From the NCBI RefSeq assembly GCF_048323755.1, contig NZ_JBLWFS010000028.1, positions 1-51,954 of the forward strand: 51,954 nucleotides of DNA, written 5' to 3'. This DNA comes from Alkalihalobacterium sp048323755 (GTDB taxonomy: Bacteria > Bacillota > Bacilli > Bacillales > Bacillaceae_F). The notes below the pieces were generated by a model that was not told the origin of the DNA, searched no databases, and saw only the letters and a program-made list of their open reading frames with translations. This document shows, one piece after another, positions 25,626-33,689 of this stretch. The translations under genes and the position numbers were made by a program. Each line of letters begins with the position of its first letter. Position 1 is the stretch's first letter.

Positions 25626-26015
25626 TTAATTTCTTCTAACAGCTTGTCTAGATAGTTCATCCGCATTTTTATTTTGATTACTTGGGATCCACTTCATAAA
25701 AAACAAATCGAGTTCATCAATATACGACAACGCTTGTTCTAATAAATTTTGATATTTCTCTTTTTTGACATAGCGCTTTTCAACCGCCTGATCAATGAGT
25801 TGCGAATCGGTCCGAAACGAAACGGCTGTTAATTTTTTTTCTTTACATATTTCTAACGCCTTAATGAGTGCCATATATTCCGCTTCATGGTTTGTCAGTT
25901 CGCCAAGTGGAATCGCAAAACGATCTTCATTTCCATCCTTATAGTTAATGTATACACCTGCTCCAGATGGTCCTGGGTTGCCAGCACTTGCCCCATCAAT
26001 ATATACTTCGATCAA
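25626..26015 (-). CDS. RNase HI-like protein
   Basis: A 129-residue RNase H-fold protein. Acidic residues expected for metal binding are present: Asp7 in VYIDGASAGNPGPSG, a Glu in LTNHEAEYMAL (about 46), Asp70 in RTDSQL and an Asp in NADELSRQA near the end. It lacks the basic protrusion of E. coli RNase HI, as do many Bacillus paralogs of the YpeP type. The start is TTG 26015 with AAAGGAG 8 bases upstream. Between gpsB and rnpB; its promoter is probably with gpsB. Confidence 0.88.
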   Translation of the reverse strand: MIEVYIDGASAGNPGPSGAGVYINYKDGNEDRFAIPLGELTNHEAEYMALIKALEICKEKKLTAVSFRTDSQLIDQAVEKRYVKKEKYQNLLEQALSYIDELDLFFMKWIPSNQNKNADELSRQAVRRN

Positions 26016-26078
26016 TAGAGCCTCTCCTTTAATTTCTCGTAGTGTGCTTTACCTATATTTTTTGCTGACATCACTTTA

Positions 26079-26387
26079 TTATTCGTATAGCTTTCTACCA
26101 AATACTTCTTTTTCTAAGTTTGATAGACGTTGTAAAATATCATAGTTTGTACTTCCAACAGGTGATGTTGCTGTTGGTGCTTTTGGTTTTTGCTCTTGCG
26201 CGCGTTTGACTTCGCGACGAAGCTGTTGATTTTCTTGTTCTAAACGTTCAACCGTTTCGTGAAACTTTTCATAATCTTGGATAATTGCATCTAAAAATTT
26301 ATCAACATCATCTTGATTATATCCTTTAATACTTGTTTTGAATTCTTTTTCTAAAATATCTTTTGCTGTAAAACGTATTTGACTCAT
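26079..26387 (-). CDS. gpsB: Cell division protein GpsB
   Basis: A 102-residue DivIVA-like coiled-coil protein that links penicillin-binding protein 1 to the division site and helps PBP shuttling between side wall and septum. The N-terminal membrane/PBP-binding domain is LTAKDI-type (FTAKDILEKEFKTSIKGYNQ, then DDVDKFLDAIIQDYE), followed by a coiled coil (about 38-68), a proline/threonine linker, and the C-terminal trimerisation helix YDILQRLSNLEKEVFG. GGAG lies 5 bases before ATG 26387. Its place between ypsA and rnpB is conserved. Confidence 0.95.
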   Translation of the reverse strand: MSQIRFTAKDILEKEFKTSIKGYNQDDVDKFLDAIIQDYEKFHETVERLEQENQQLRREVKRAQEQKPKAPTATSPVGSTNYDILQRLSNLEKEVFGRKLYE

Positions 26388-26485
26388 ATTAACTCCACCC
26401 CAGTTCTTAACTGTAGACTACTACTTTTACTATTTTTTCAGAATTAAGAACAATTGTCAATTTGTTCTTTTCGACTTTATTCACC

Positions 26486-27037
26486 TTAAAACTCTTCCAT
26501 ATCCTCTTGTACTGTCGAATTTATATCATCTGGTGTGATATAGATAATAGGATAACCATCTTTTTCGTAACGCTTCAAAGCAGGTTCTAAATAAAATTTT
26601 GGCGAACCTTCTTTCCATTCATCGTATAAAAGAACAAGTCCATCGCTTTTCTCAATCAGATATTGATTTTTCACCCTCAACTGTGCAGGATTTTCGTACT
26701 CACGTTTTGAAATGCTGTCCACAAAATCAGCTTGTCCTAAAACATGACGGTAATGCTCTTGGTTCGTTTCACTCCAATTTTTTTCTTGTTGCAAAAATGG
26801 CGTCATTACGGCAAGCCGCAGCTGAGAAAATTCTTGTTTTAGTTCATAGACAACTTCAGCTGTCCAAAGTTCTACACCTAATTGTCCGCTGATAAGAACC
26901 CATTCCAGCCCCTCATCCAACAGCGCGCGAAGCTTTTTTTCAATTGTCTTTTTTATGTAATGAATACCTTTATGCTTTTGATCAAAAATTCCTAACTCAT
27001 GTCCTTTGTAGCCGGAAACCACACAAACTTTTATCAT
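26486..27037 (-). CDS. ypsA: YpsA, DUF1273/SLOG-family protein
   Basis: A 183-residue Rossmann-like protein of the SLOG (nucleotide or ADP-ribose sensing) superfamily, in B. subtilis and Staphylococcus linked to cell division control. The glycine-rich VSGYKGHELGIF at the start and VLISGQLGVELWTAEV near residue 48 form the putative ligand pocket. Full length. AGGAG lies before ATG 27037. It is next to gpsB, its usual partner, though 98 bases separate them. Confidence 0.93.
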   Translation of the reverse strand: MIKVCVVSGYKGHELGIFDQKHKGIHYIKKTIEKKLRALLDEGLEWVLISGQLGVELWTAEVVYELKQEFSQLRLAVMTPFLQQEKNWSETNQEHYRHVLGQADFVDSISKREYENPAQLRVKNQYLIEKSDGLVLLYDEWKEGSPKFYLEPALKRYEKDGYPIIYITPDDINSTVQEDMEEF

Positions 27038-27112
27038 ATATTCTCCTAACGCTTTCTGAATGATTTATTATTTGCATTCATACATAAACTATCCTAATAC
27101 AAGTTTCTGAAA

Positions 27113-27141
27113 TTGAAAAGGAGAGCTAAACAGCTCTCCTT
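27113..27141 (-). terminator. Terminator of cotD
   Basis: Minus strand: AAGGAGAGCT, loop GTTT, AGCTCTCCTT, then TTC: a perfect 10-bp stem with a short U tract. Confidence 0.75.
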
Positions 27142-27146
27142 AATGA

Positions 27147-27497
27147 TTACCAACCAAAACCTGGACGTGGTCGAGGGCCAAAGCCTGCTCCTCCTACACC
27201 TGGACCAAAACCTGGTGCTCCTGTTGGACCTACTCCCGGACCAAAACCTGCTGGACCTACTCCTGGTCCTGCGAATGGTGCTGCTCCTGGTGACACAAAG
27301 TGCTGATGCGTAATTTGTTGTGATTGTGATGCTGTTTGAGGGAAACTGTGAATATGCTTGTAGTGATGTTGTGTCATGTGATGGTGGTGACTTGGATGAA
27401 TTTCAGGAACGATATACTCACAACATTGTTTAGAGTGAGTCGTTTTCGTCGGGTGAATAACCGCTGGCATTACTTTTGTACATGGTCTATTCCACAT
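27147..27497 (-). CDS. cotD: CotD-family spore coat protein
   Basis: A 116-residue inner spore coat protein. The first 70 residues have the CotD pattern: CCEYIVPEIHPSHHHHMTQH with clustered histidines. The last 45 residues are a low-complexity Gly/Pro/Phe tail (repeats of GPGVGPAGFG type), probably an extended, cross-linkable or disordered segment. AAGGAGG lies 10 bases before ATG 27497, and a candidate sigma-K promoter lies upstream, fitting mother-cell expression late in sporulation. The neighbourhood (ypsA on one side, mrfAB on the other) matches B. subtilis. Confidence 0.93.
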   Translation of the reverse strand: MWNRPCTKVMPAVIHPTKTTHSKQCCEYIVPEIHPSHHHHMTQHHYKHIHSFPQTASQSQQITHQHFVSPGAAPFAGPGVGPAGFGPGVGPTGAPGFGPGVGGAGFGPRPRPGFGW

Positions 27498-27529
27498 TTT
27501 AAAATTCCTCCTTTATTGTTATTCAATAT

Positions 27530-27557
27530 TAACCTATGTAAAAGACCTTCTAGATGT
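27530..27557 (-). promoter_or_regulatory. Candidate sigma-K promoter of cotD
   Basis: Minus strand: AC (27557-27556), 17 bases, CATAGGTTA (27538-27530), fitting the sigma-K pattern AC-N16/17-CATANNNTA. It lies 33 bases before the cotD start codon. Confidence 0.62.
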
Positions 27558-27678
27558 ACTAGTTGTTTGCCCTAATTTCCTATATAAATTATGAGTTCGC
27601 CTAAAGTTTATCTTTTAACCTTGTCCCCATATGTTTCTAAATTCAAGAAAAACTTCTTTTTTGATAATAGCCGAAATA

Positions 27679-27720
27679 TTTCGTCAAAATAAAACATTTC
27701 TATTCGCCCTTTTGACGAAA
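27679..27720. repeat. Perfect 11-bp inverted repeat upstream of the ferredoxin gene
   Basis: TTTCGTCAAAA and TTTTGACGAAA are separated by 20 bases, inside the 313-base stretch between cotD and the ferredoxin gene. It ends 39 bases before the ferredoxin -35 box. It could be a two-site operator or a terminator for upstream readthrough. The rest of the stretch holds the two promoters listed. Confidence 0.55.
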
Positions 27721-27759
27721 CACCTCTAATTATGCGCTTGCTCGGGAAATACGATTGAT

Positions 27760-27788
27760 TTGCTTCAAGGAAATAAGGGGGCTATAAT
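27760..27788 (+). promoter_or_regulatory. Sigma-A promoter of the ferredoxin gene
   Basis: TTGCTT (27760-27765), 17-base spacer, TATAAT (27783-27788), about 22 bases before the start codon. Confidence 0.7.
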
Positions 27789-27810
27789 AATAAAAAAAGG
27801 AGGGATAATT

Positions 27811-28134
27811 ATGGCAAAAGTAACAGTTCCTGGCCACGATCCATTTGAAGTTACTGAAGGCACTAAATTAGTGCTAGCTTTAGAAGATCACGGTGTTGAT
27901 ATACTTCACCGTTGTGGCGGTAAAGCAAAATGCACGACCTGTAGAGTGGAAGTACTTGATGGTGAATTTGGTGAACTAACAGATATTGAGAAAGCCGCTT
28001 TTTCCGCTAAAGGAATTGACTCAAATTACCGCTTATCTTGCCAAGTATTTGTAAAAAGCGATGCTACTGTTAAGCCAATGATGACCGTAAGTGAATCAGG
28101 ACTCGATGCTGGACCAAGACCGAGTGACAGTTAA
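27811..28134 (+). CDS. [2Fe-2S] ferredoxin
   Basis: A 107-residue plant/adrenodoxin-fold ferredoxin carrying one electron in the cytoplasm. Cluster ligands are seen in HRCGGKAKCTTCRVEV (three cysteines) and YRLSCQVFV (the fourth). AAAGGAGGG lies 7 bases before ATG 27811; the longer open frame from 27760 contains the promoter and is not used. Found at this place, between cotD and yprB, as a single gene. The C-terminal tail after GLDAGPRPSDS is a little longer than the core fold needs. Its redox partner is unknown. Confidence 0.9.
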   Translation: MAKVTVPGHDPFEVTEGTKLVLALEDHGVDILHRCGGKAKCTTCRVEVLDGEFGELTDIEKAAFSAKGIDSNYRLSCQVFVKSDATVKPMMTVSESGLDAGPRPSDS

Positions 28135-28144
28135 TTAAGGAAAA

Positions 28145-28231
28145 GCGTCTGACTGCAATAAGTACTTGTCGCCTCCTCTTGCTTAAAGACCTTGGTTACA
28201 GTACCTACTTTATAAGTCAGTCGCTTTTTTT
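28145..28231. terminator. Long-stem terminator between ferredoxin and mrfB
   Basis: GCGTCTGACT (28145-28154) and AGTCAGTCGC (28215-28224) pair over 10 bases with one mismatch, followed by seven T on the plus strand. The right arm overlaps the end of mrfB. The roughly 60-base interior may fold further. The arms resemble those at 22574-22657. Confidence 0.6.
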
Positions 28232-29493
28232 ATTTTCTGCTCTAATCTCTCAATTCGTTTAATTAATTCTGCAATTTGCTTTGTCTTCGATTTTTTCAAT
28301 AATTTAGTTGTTTCCTTTAACCAGTTAAGTCCATTTACTGCAACGTCTAGTGCTTTTTCGTAGTCTTTTTCATGGTGTTCGTATAGTTTAGAAAGTTCAA
28401 CTGCTATCTCAGCAGATGGGAAACGTTGGTTTGTAAAGGTATCTTCTAAAAGGGTAATTGCATCACTTTCTCGACTTGACTGTTTATACAATTTCGTCAA
28501 TAATAAAACCCCGTCTTCGGATACATTACTACTGTCCTCTTTCAAAAGTTGTTCAAGACAAACGAGGGCCCGCCGCTTCTCACCGACAAACTCAAACCAT
28601 TTCCCAATCTGTAATTTCTCATTCGTCGAAAGTTCTTTACCATCATAATCTAATAAACAGTTTGAAATATGAACATATAATGATATTAAAGATAAGACAT
28701 CCCATTCATTGTGCGTCAAGACACCCTCAATATATTCTGGATCTGGCTCATGTAAAAAATCAAAATACAACATCGGTGCCATATAACCTGGTGTATCTTC
28801 TCCACGTTCAAATTTTAAAATTTCATTTTCAACGATGGCTAGTTTACAAGAAGGTAACGTTTCTTTCCATAACCTTCTAGCACCATGCAATAAATCAAAA
28901 TGGCCAAACGTTGGTAATTTCGGGACTTCATTTCTAACAAACGTATGCCTCGTCTTTACTTGCGGCCAGTCAAAAGCTTTCCCATTATAGGTGACAAGAT
29001 TGCTTAAATTTTTGACATCATGTAAAAAATGATAATACATGGCCACTTCATGTTCTGGTCCAGGGAGAAAATATTGTTTTACTTTTACCCCATCTCTTGT
29101 TAATTGACTATAGCCAAGTAAAAAAATCGTACTTCCTGCACCACTAGATAACCCAGTCGTTTCCGTATCAAAAAACAATAGGTCTTCTGGTGATCGACCT
29201 GAAGCAGACAGTGGATGGTTCAGACTCGTCTCATGCCAACGTTCCACAATGTCAATTGCTTCGGCAAAGGAATATTTACCGTGCATCGTTTTTAACTCAT
29301 ACTGTTGTTCACGAAGAATCGTATAATTGTCATCGAGATGGATTGCTTTCGCATTAAGCTTCTTCCATTTTTCATAGAACGGAATTTCGATGCGAGACTG
29401 TTCTATTATGGGCGTGGGTTTTATCAATGATTCTTGAGGTGTTTCAATCGATAAATGCTTCTTCATCCGCGAAAGCTTTCCTTTAATGGACAT
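28210..29493 (-). CDS. mrfB: MrfB (YprB), DEDD-type exonuclease of DNA repair
   Basis: A 427-residue repair nuclease that works with the MrfA helicase to remove mitomycin C and similar lesions in B. subtilis. The RNase H-like exonuclease domain has FFDTETTGLSSG (about 107), YNGKAFDWPQVKTRH (about 165) and HNEWDVLSL (about 245), which supply the DEDD metal ligands. The C-terminal 150 residues are TPR-like helices. Of several in-frame starts, ATG 29493 (MSIKGKLSRMKKHL) has GGGGG 9 bases upstream and matches the known N terminus. It overlaps the end of mrfA by 11 bases, so the two are translationally coupled. Confidence 0.92.
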   Translation of the reverse strand: MSIKGKLSRMKKHLSIETPQESLIKPTPIIEQSRIEIPFYEKWKKLNAKAIHLDDNYTILREQQYELKTMHGKYSFAEAIDIVERWHETSLNHPLSASGRSPEDLLFFDTETTGLSSGAGSTIFLLGYSQLTRDGVKVKQYFLPGPEHEVAMYYHFLHDVKNLSNLVTYNGKAFDWPQVKTRHTFVRNEVPKLPTFGHFDLLHGARRLWKETLPSCKLAIVENEILKFERGEDTPGYMAPMLYFDFLHEPDPEYIEGVLTHNEWDVLSLISLYVHISNCLLDYDGKELSTNEKLQIGKWFEFVGEKRRALVCLEQLLKEDSSNVSEDGVLLLTKLYKQSSRESDAITLLEDTFTNQRFPSAEIAVELSKLYEHHEKDYEKALDVAVNGLNWLKETTKLLKKSKTKQIAELIKRIERLEQKIKKATDL

Positions 29494-31774
29494 GGACATC
29501 ATCCCCCGTCAATTTAGCAATGAGTTTACGAACTAAGCTTTTTCCTTTTTCTCCTGTTTCACCAGCTGGTCCTACACAAGAAGGACATCCACTTTCACAC
29601 GGACAGCTGCTGACCATTTTCTGAACTTCCCTTAATACTTGTGGAAAATTTTTGTAAATCTGTTCACTTAACCCTACCCCGCCTGGATAACGGTCATAAA
29701 AGAAGATCGTCGGGTCTTCAGAATGAATTGCTTTAATTTGAGGAATGACATGCAAATCATTTCGATCACACATGACGAAAACTGGTGCAACATGCTGGAA
29801 TAAGTGAGCAAGCCCAGTTAGTGCTTGTTCAAGTGGTTCTTTACCTAACTCATCCAATACATCTTTTGAAAAACTCATCCACATCGCATTCGTATGAAGT
29901 TCCATTTCAGGCAAATGGATCGGCCCTGAACCAATATTTTCGAACGTTGAAAGTTTAATCTTTTTAAAGATTGTCGCTTTGGCATTCACCATAACGTCTC
30001 CGTATGATAATTTCGCTTCTTCCATTGGTTTATGCTTATCTTCTTCCAGTACTTTTAATTCTACAGCTAAATTTGCATCTGTAAAATACTCAACATCGAC
30101 CTCACGGATCCACGCTTTTTTCTCATCCCAGTCAAGTAATTCCACTTGATACTGTATTCCTTGATGAAGGTAAATCGCCTCATCATGTAGTAGTGTCATC
30201 GCACTAAATGTGTCCATTTCTCCAATTACTTTTACATTTCCAACATTTGATTGATCAATAATGACGACATTTTCTTGAGAGGCTGAGCGCAGACTAATAC
30301 CGTGAGCTGGGAAACCATCGTTCATCCAATACCATTTCGATCCTTTATGGTGAAGGACTTGTTCTTCTGTTAAGAACTCTAGAACTTCTTCTATATCTTC
30401 ACCATCAAAAGTTTCACCTTGTTTAAATGGAAGTTCGTAAGCAGCACATTTTAAGTGATCTACCAAAATAATTAAATTGTTGGGATTAATACGTGCCGAT
30501 TCAGGATTTCGTTCAAAGAAATAATCAGGGTGTTGGATCATAAACTGATCCATCGGTGTAGAACTAGCAACCATAACAATAAGAGATTCTTCTTGTCTTC
30601 GTCCTGCTCTTCCCGCTTGCTGCCAAGCACTGGCAACAGATCCTGGGTAACCTGTCATGATACAAACTTGAAGCTGACCAATATCAACTCCTAATTCCAA
30701 CGCATTTGTACTAACAACACCAATAATATCTCCTTTTCTTAACCCTCGTTCGATTTCTCGACGTTGTTTCGGCAGATAACCTCCACGATAGCCTCTAATT
30801 GAAGCAGGGCCAAGTTCTTTTTTTACAAGTTCCTGCAAATGACTTAAGATGACTTCAACGCGCACACGACTTCTAGCAAAAATGATTGTTTGAATTTTTT
30901 CTTTTAAAAACGTCTTTGCTAGCTTATTTACATCCACTGTTGCACTTCTACGAATATTTAATGGTTCGTTAACCATGGGTGGATTATAAAAAAGAAAATG
31001 CTTCCGACCTCTAGGCGCTCCATTTTTATCAATTAACTCCATTCGTTTGCCCGTTAGCTGTTCAGCCAGCTCTTTCGGGTTCGCAATCGTTGCCGACGTG
31101 CAAATAAACGTAGGATCACTGCCATAAAAACGAGCAATCCGTTTTAAACGACGAATTACATTAGCAACATGACTGCCAAATACACCACGGTACGTATGTA
31201 ACTCATCAATAATGATATATTTCAAGTTTTCAAAGAAGGCAACCCATTTCGTATGGTGAGGCAGTATGGCTGAATGGAGCATATCTGGGTTAGTAATAAC
31301 GATGTGCCCTGCTTTTCGCACCGCTTGACGGATGTTAGGAGCGGTATCGCCGTCATACGTATAACATTTAACATCAACACCGATTTCGTCAATTAGTTCG
31401 TTCACTTCACTTTTTTGATCTTGAGCCAATGCTTTAGTAGGAAAGAGATAAAGTGCTCTGCTTTCTTCATCCTCAATAATTTGCTGTAAAACCGGTAAGT
31501 GGTAGCAAAGACTTTTCCCCGATGCTGTTGGTGTAACAGCCACAAAACTTCTCTTATTAACACCTGATGTGAACGCTTGTCCTTGATGACTATATAAAGA
31601 CGTGATCCCACGATTTCTTAATGCGTTTTTTATCCGATCATCTAACTTACTAGGAAAGGAAACGTACGATCCTTCTTCTGGTTCGATCTCATGCCAGTGT
31701 GTAATATTTTTTGATAATTCCTCATCCGTTCTTAAAAGTTCTAATACATCTGATAACGACTTTTTCCCGAACAT
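29483..31774 (-). CDS. mrfA: MrfA (YprA), DEAD/DEAH helicase of DNA repair
   Basis: A 763-residue 3'-5' DNA helicase, first gene of the mrfAB repair pair. Helicase motifs: TPTASGKSLCYHLP (Walker A, about 82), IIDELHTYRG (box II), ICTSATIANP (motif III), GWQ-like AWQQAGRAGRRQ (motif VI, about 385). The C-terminal MrfA/DUF1998 region ends in CPCESGCPSC, four cysteines for zinc. The frame opens at GTG 31783, but this overlaps the GAGGTG ribosome binding site of ATG 31774, chosen here. Full length for the family. Confidence 0.93.
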   Translation of the reverse strand: MFGKKSLSDVLELLRTDEELSKNITHWHEIEPEEGSYVSFPSKLDDRIKNALRNRGITSLYSHQGQAFTSGVNKRSFVAVTPTASGKSLCYHLPVLQQIIEDEESRALYLFPTKALAQDQKSEVNELIDEIGVDVKCYTYDGDTAPNIRQAVRKAGHIVITNPDMLHSAILPHHTKWVAFFENLKYIIIDELHTYRGVFGSHVANVIRRLKRIARFYGSDPTFICTSATIANPKELAEQLTGKRMELIDKNGAPRGRKHFLFYNPPMVNEPLNIRRSATVDVNKLAKTFLKEKIQTIIFARSRVRVEVILSHLQELVKKELGPASIRGYRGGYLPKQRREIERGLRKGDIIGVVSTNALELGVDIGQLQVCIMTGYPGSVASAWQQAGRAGRRQEESLIVMVASSTPMDQFMIQHPDYFFERNPESARINPNNLIILVDHLKCAAYELPFKQGETFDGEDIEEVLEFLTEEQVLHHKGSKWYWMNDGFPAHGISLRSASQENVVIIDQSNVGNVKVIGEMDTFSAMTLLHDEAIYLHQGIQYQVELLDWDEKKAWIREVDVEYFTDANLAVELKVLEEDKHKPMEEAKLSYGDVMVNAKATIFKKIKLSTFENIGSGPIHLPEMELHTNAMWMSFSKDVLDELGKEPLEQALTGLAHLFQHVAPVFVMCDRNDLHVIPQIKAIHSEDPTIFFYDRYPGGVGLSEQIYKNFPQVLREVQKMVSSCPCESGCPSCVGPAGETGEKGKSLVRKLIAKLTGDDVHVH

Positions 31775-31847
31775 ACTTTTCACCTCTACCCTATATTGTA
31801 GCGAATGTGTGTTTGTTTATAAAGAAAAAATAGCAGGGAAATATTTT

Positions 31848-32111
31848 CTATAATTCCCTGCTACGGCGACCCGATTTTAAAATGATGCCGATGGAATTCG
31901 AACTGCCTGAAATGTAACTATCCAATTCAGACACATCAATTTCTGAAACAATCTTTACTACTTTCTTTTGTTTCCCTTTTAAAGTCACCTCATGAACGCC
32001 TTTTTGATTCATCACCATTAAATTGAATGATAAACCTCTTTCGTGATGGTCATCAAGTTCTATTGTGAATTGAACTTCCTTTTTACTATGATTAATCAGA
32101 GGCAACCACAT
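31848..32111 (-). CDS. Strand-rich small protein, possibly the 3' part of a frameshifted gene
   Basis: An 87-residue frame of unknown function. It looks like part of an immunoglobulin-like domain (SKKEVQFTIELDDHHERGL, VHEVTLKGKQKKVVKIV) and has no signal peptide. It overlaps the preceding membrane-protein frame by 16 bases, and its ATG has only a poor TGGTGA upstream. The two may be one gene: LRGEC in the first frame followed by LPLINHSKKEV in the second reads as one continuous domain. Translational coupling of two real genes is the alternative. Confidence 0.5.
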   Translation of the reverse strand: MWLPLINHSKKEVQFTIELDDHHERGLSFNLMVMNQKGVHEVTLKGKQKKVVKIVSEIDVSELDSYISGSSNSIGIILKSGRRSREL

Positions 32112-32500
32112 TCACCACGCAACGTATCGTCATTTATCATTTCATATATACAGTGACTTGCGTGTCGCTCGTATGAAACAGCATAAATATCTGAAGCAAA
32201 CGTATTTTGAATAACGTCTACAATATAGGACGGTCCTACAATTAAAATGAATAGTGCCAATAAAACAAACCGACCACGATATTTTTCAAGTGACCTTGAG
32301 AGTGCAAATAATCCGCCAATGATTAGAAATAATAAAAATATATTCCCATAATGAATCCCTGTAACTGAACGAACTGGAATTCCAAAAAAAGTACCAATCA
32401 ATTCCCCAAGTGAATAGTGGTGTGGAAACGGCAAGTTCATAAATAAAATGAATAAAAGTAAACCAATCGCGATATAAAACAGTTTTTTATTACGTATCAA
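32096..32500 (-). CDS. Small membrane protein, unknown
   Basis: A 134-residue protein with three hydrophobic helices (about 8-22, 48-66 and 76-95) and a short extracytoplasmic tail that ends abruptly in DDTLRGECGCL. The TTG start at 32500 has AAGGGGGAT upstream. See the following frame (31848-32111) for a possible frameshift that would extend the tail by about 80 residues. No family recognised. Confidence 0.6.
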   Translation of the reverse strand: MIRNKKLFYIAIGLLLFILFMNLPFPHHYSLGELIGTFFGIPVRSVTGIHYGNIFLLFLIIGGLFALSRSLEKYRGRFVLLALFILIVGPSYIVDVIQNTFASDIYAVSYERHASHCIYEMINDDTLRGECGCL

Positions 32501-32572
32501 ATTGATCCCCCTTTCTATGAGCAGACATAATCTTTCAAAATATATAATTTATTCTTATATAACACCAATATG

Positions 32573-32848
32573 TTAACTGGATGTAAATTTGGACGGTCGC
32601 AATCTTTTGATTAACAGAATAGCCAACGCTGCTAAACATGCAACAGCAATAAAAGAACAGATAAGAAGCATTGGACTTATGATATACCCAAAACTAACTT
32701 CATTTTGTAAATAAGTCACACTTTCATAAGAATCAACAATATCAGGGACGTACGATTTTGTTATCATCACACCGTAGGCGATTTGACTGATAAAATAAAA
32801 TGCGTGAATAACCAATGAAATCATAATAGATTGCACAAGTAGTTTCAT
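32573..32848 (-). CDS. Small two-helix membrane protein, unknown
   Basis: A 91-residue protein with two membrane segments (about 5-25 and 57-82), a short outside loop between them, and a basic tail KRLRPSK inside. The frame extends to 32923, but GGAGGAGG lies 5 bases before ATG 32848, a much better start. Possibly co-transcribed with the next membrane protein (72 bases). No family recognised. Confidence 0.62.
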   Translation of the reverse strand: MKLLVQSIMISLVIHAFYFISQIAYGVMITKSYVPDIVDSYESVTYLQNEVSFGYIISPMLLICSFIAVACLAALAILLIKRLRPSKFTSS

Positions 32849-33013
32849 AGCTTCCTCCTCCAACAATGATATACGACTAGTCACCATAAAATGTAGCGCT
32901 TCATTTTTAGTTAATTTTACCATTTAATATGATAAGAGTTGTAACTTTCTTTTTTTACATACTACATATCCGTTGTATTTGATATGATATCTTTCTGCTC
33001 ATATTCCAATACC

Positions 33014-33047
33014 AAATAAAAACGACTTCTCGTGTAATGAGAGTCGT
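33014..33047 (-). terminator. Terminator after the 81-residue gene
   Basis: Minus strand: ACGACT-CTC and GAG-AAGTCGT pair with one bulge, followed by TTTTATTTGG. It lies about 40 bases past the stop at 33087. Confidence 0.62.
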
Positions 33048-33086
33048 CTTTGTTTATAGTTTCCTATTTAGTTTACGATAAAACTT

Positions 33087-33332
33087 TTATGAATTACCCA
33101 TTTTCTCCATACGCTCTTCTTGATGTAGGAAATCACTAAACGTTTGAAGGCCATTCATAGGTTCTGAACTTACTTTTTCAATAAACCTATCTCTAGTGTA
33201 ATCAGGTACGATTTCACTTTTCATCATTCTTTCTTTAATATAATTAATACTTGTATTGTAAATTTCCTTATGCATTTTTTCAAATTCTTTTTTTGTGTAA
33301 GAGGAGACATGGTCCATCTTAATAGGTAACAT
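33087..33332 (-). CDS. Small helical protein, unknown
   Basis: An 81-residue charged, helical, cytoplasmic protein (YTKKEFEKMHKEIYNTSINY; FSDFLHQEERMEKMG). AAGGAGTG lies 10 bases before ATG 33332 and a terminator follows. It lies 41 bases after the pseudogene at 33374-33656, on the same strand; the two may once have been an operon. No family recognised. Confidence 0.6.
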   Translation of the reverse strand: MLPIKMDHVSSYTKKEFEKMHKEIYNTSINYIKERMMKSEIVPDYTRDRFIEKVSSEPMNGLQTFSDFLHQEERMEKMGNS

Positions 33333-33373
33333 ATGTCATTCACTCCTTATCAAGCATTGTAATATACATAAAA

Positions 33374-33656
33374 CTATTTTATTAGACTCATATACTTCAA
33401 GAAATCATCTGGAAGATGGAACCTTTCATTACTAATCTTCAATTCCTGCACATCATCGCCCGAGCTTACATTGGCTTTGAATTCATTCATCTCTTTATGA
33501 ATATTTTCATCTTTTTATCTAATTGTGATGCTGACTCTGCATCTTCTTTCAGTTCATTCATTAATCGTTGTGGAATAACTTGTAAGTCATCATAAACCGT
33601 GTGAGCTCCATCTTCACTAACTTAAAAGATTTAATGTCAATCGTTTTCCCGCTTAT
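33374..33656 (-). pseudogene. Decayed gene of about 93 codons with two frameshifts
   Basis: Three consecutive frames on the minus strand read as one protein: SGKTIDIKSFKL, then SEDGAHTVYDDLQVIPQRLM and NELKEDAESASQLDKK, then DENIHKEMNEFKANVSSGDD up to FHLPDDFLKYMSLIK and TAG. One base is missing near 33623 and one in an A run near 33528. No ATG with a proper ribosome binding site survives at the front (ATA occupies the likely start position). Codon use within each frame looks protein-like. Family unknown. It accounts for the otherwise empty 33333-33689 stretch. Confidence 0.62.
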
Positions 33657-33689
33657 TTATCCCTGCCCCTTTTTGGTATACGAATTTAT

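Noticed and set aside
27147..27290. CRISPR-like or tandem DNA repeat in the cotD tail
   Set aside because: The repetition is coding low complexity (Gly/Pro), without spacers or conserved repeat units.
28458..28880. 140-residue plus-strand frame opposite mrfB
   Set aside because: Lies wholly within mrfB on the other strand and has no ribosome binding site.
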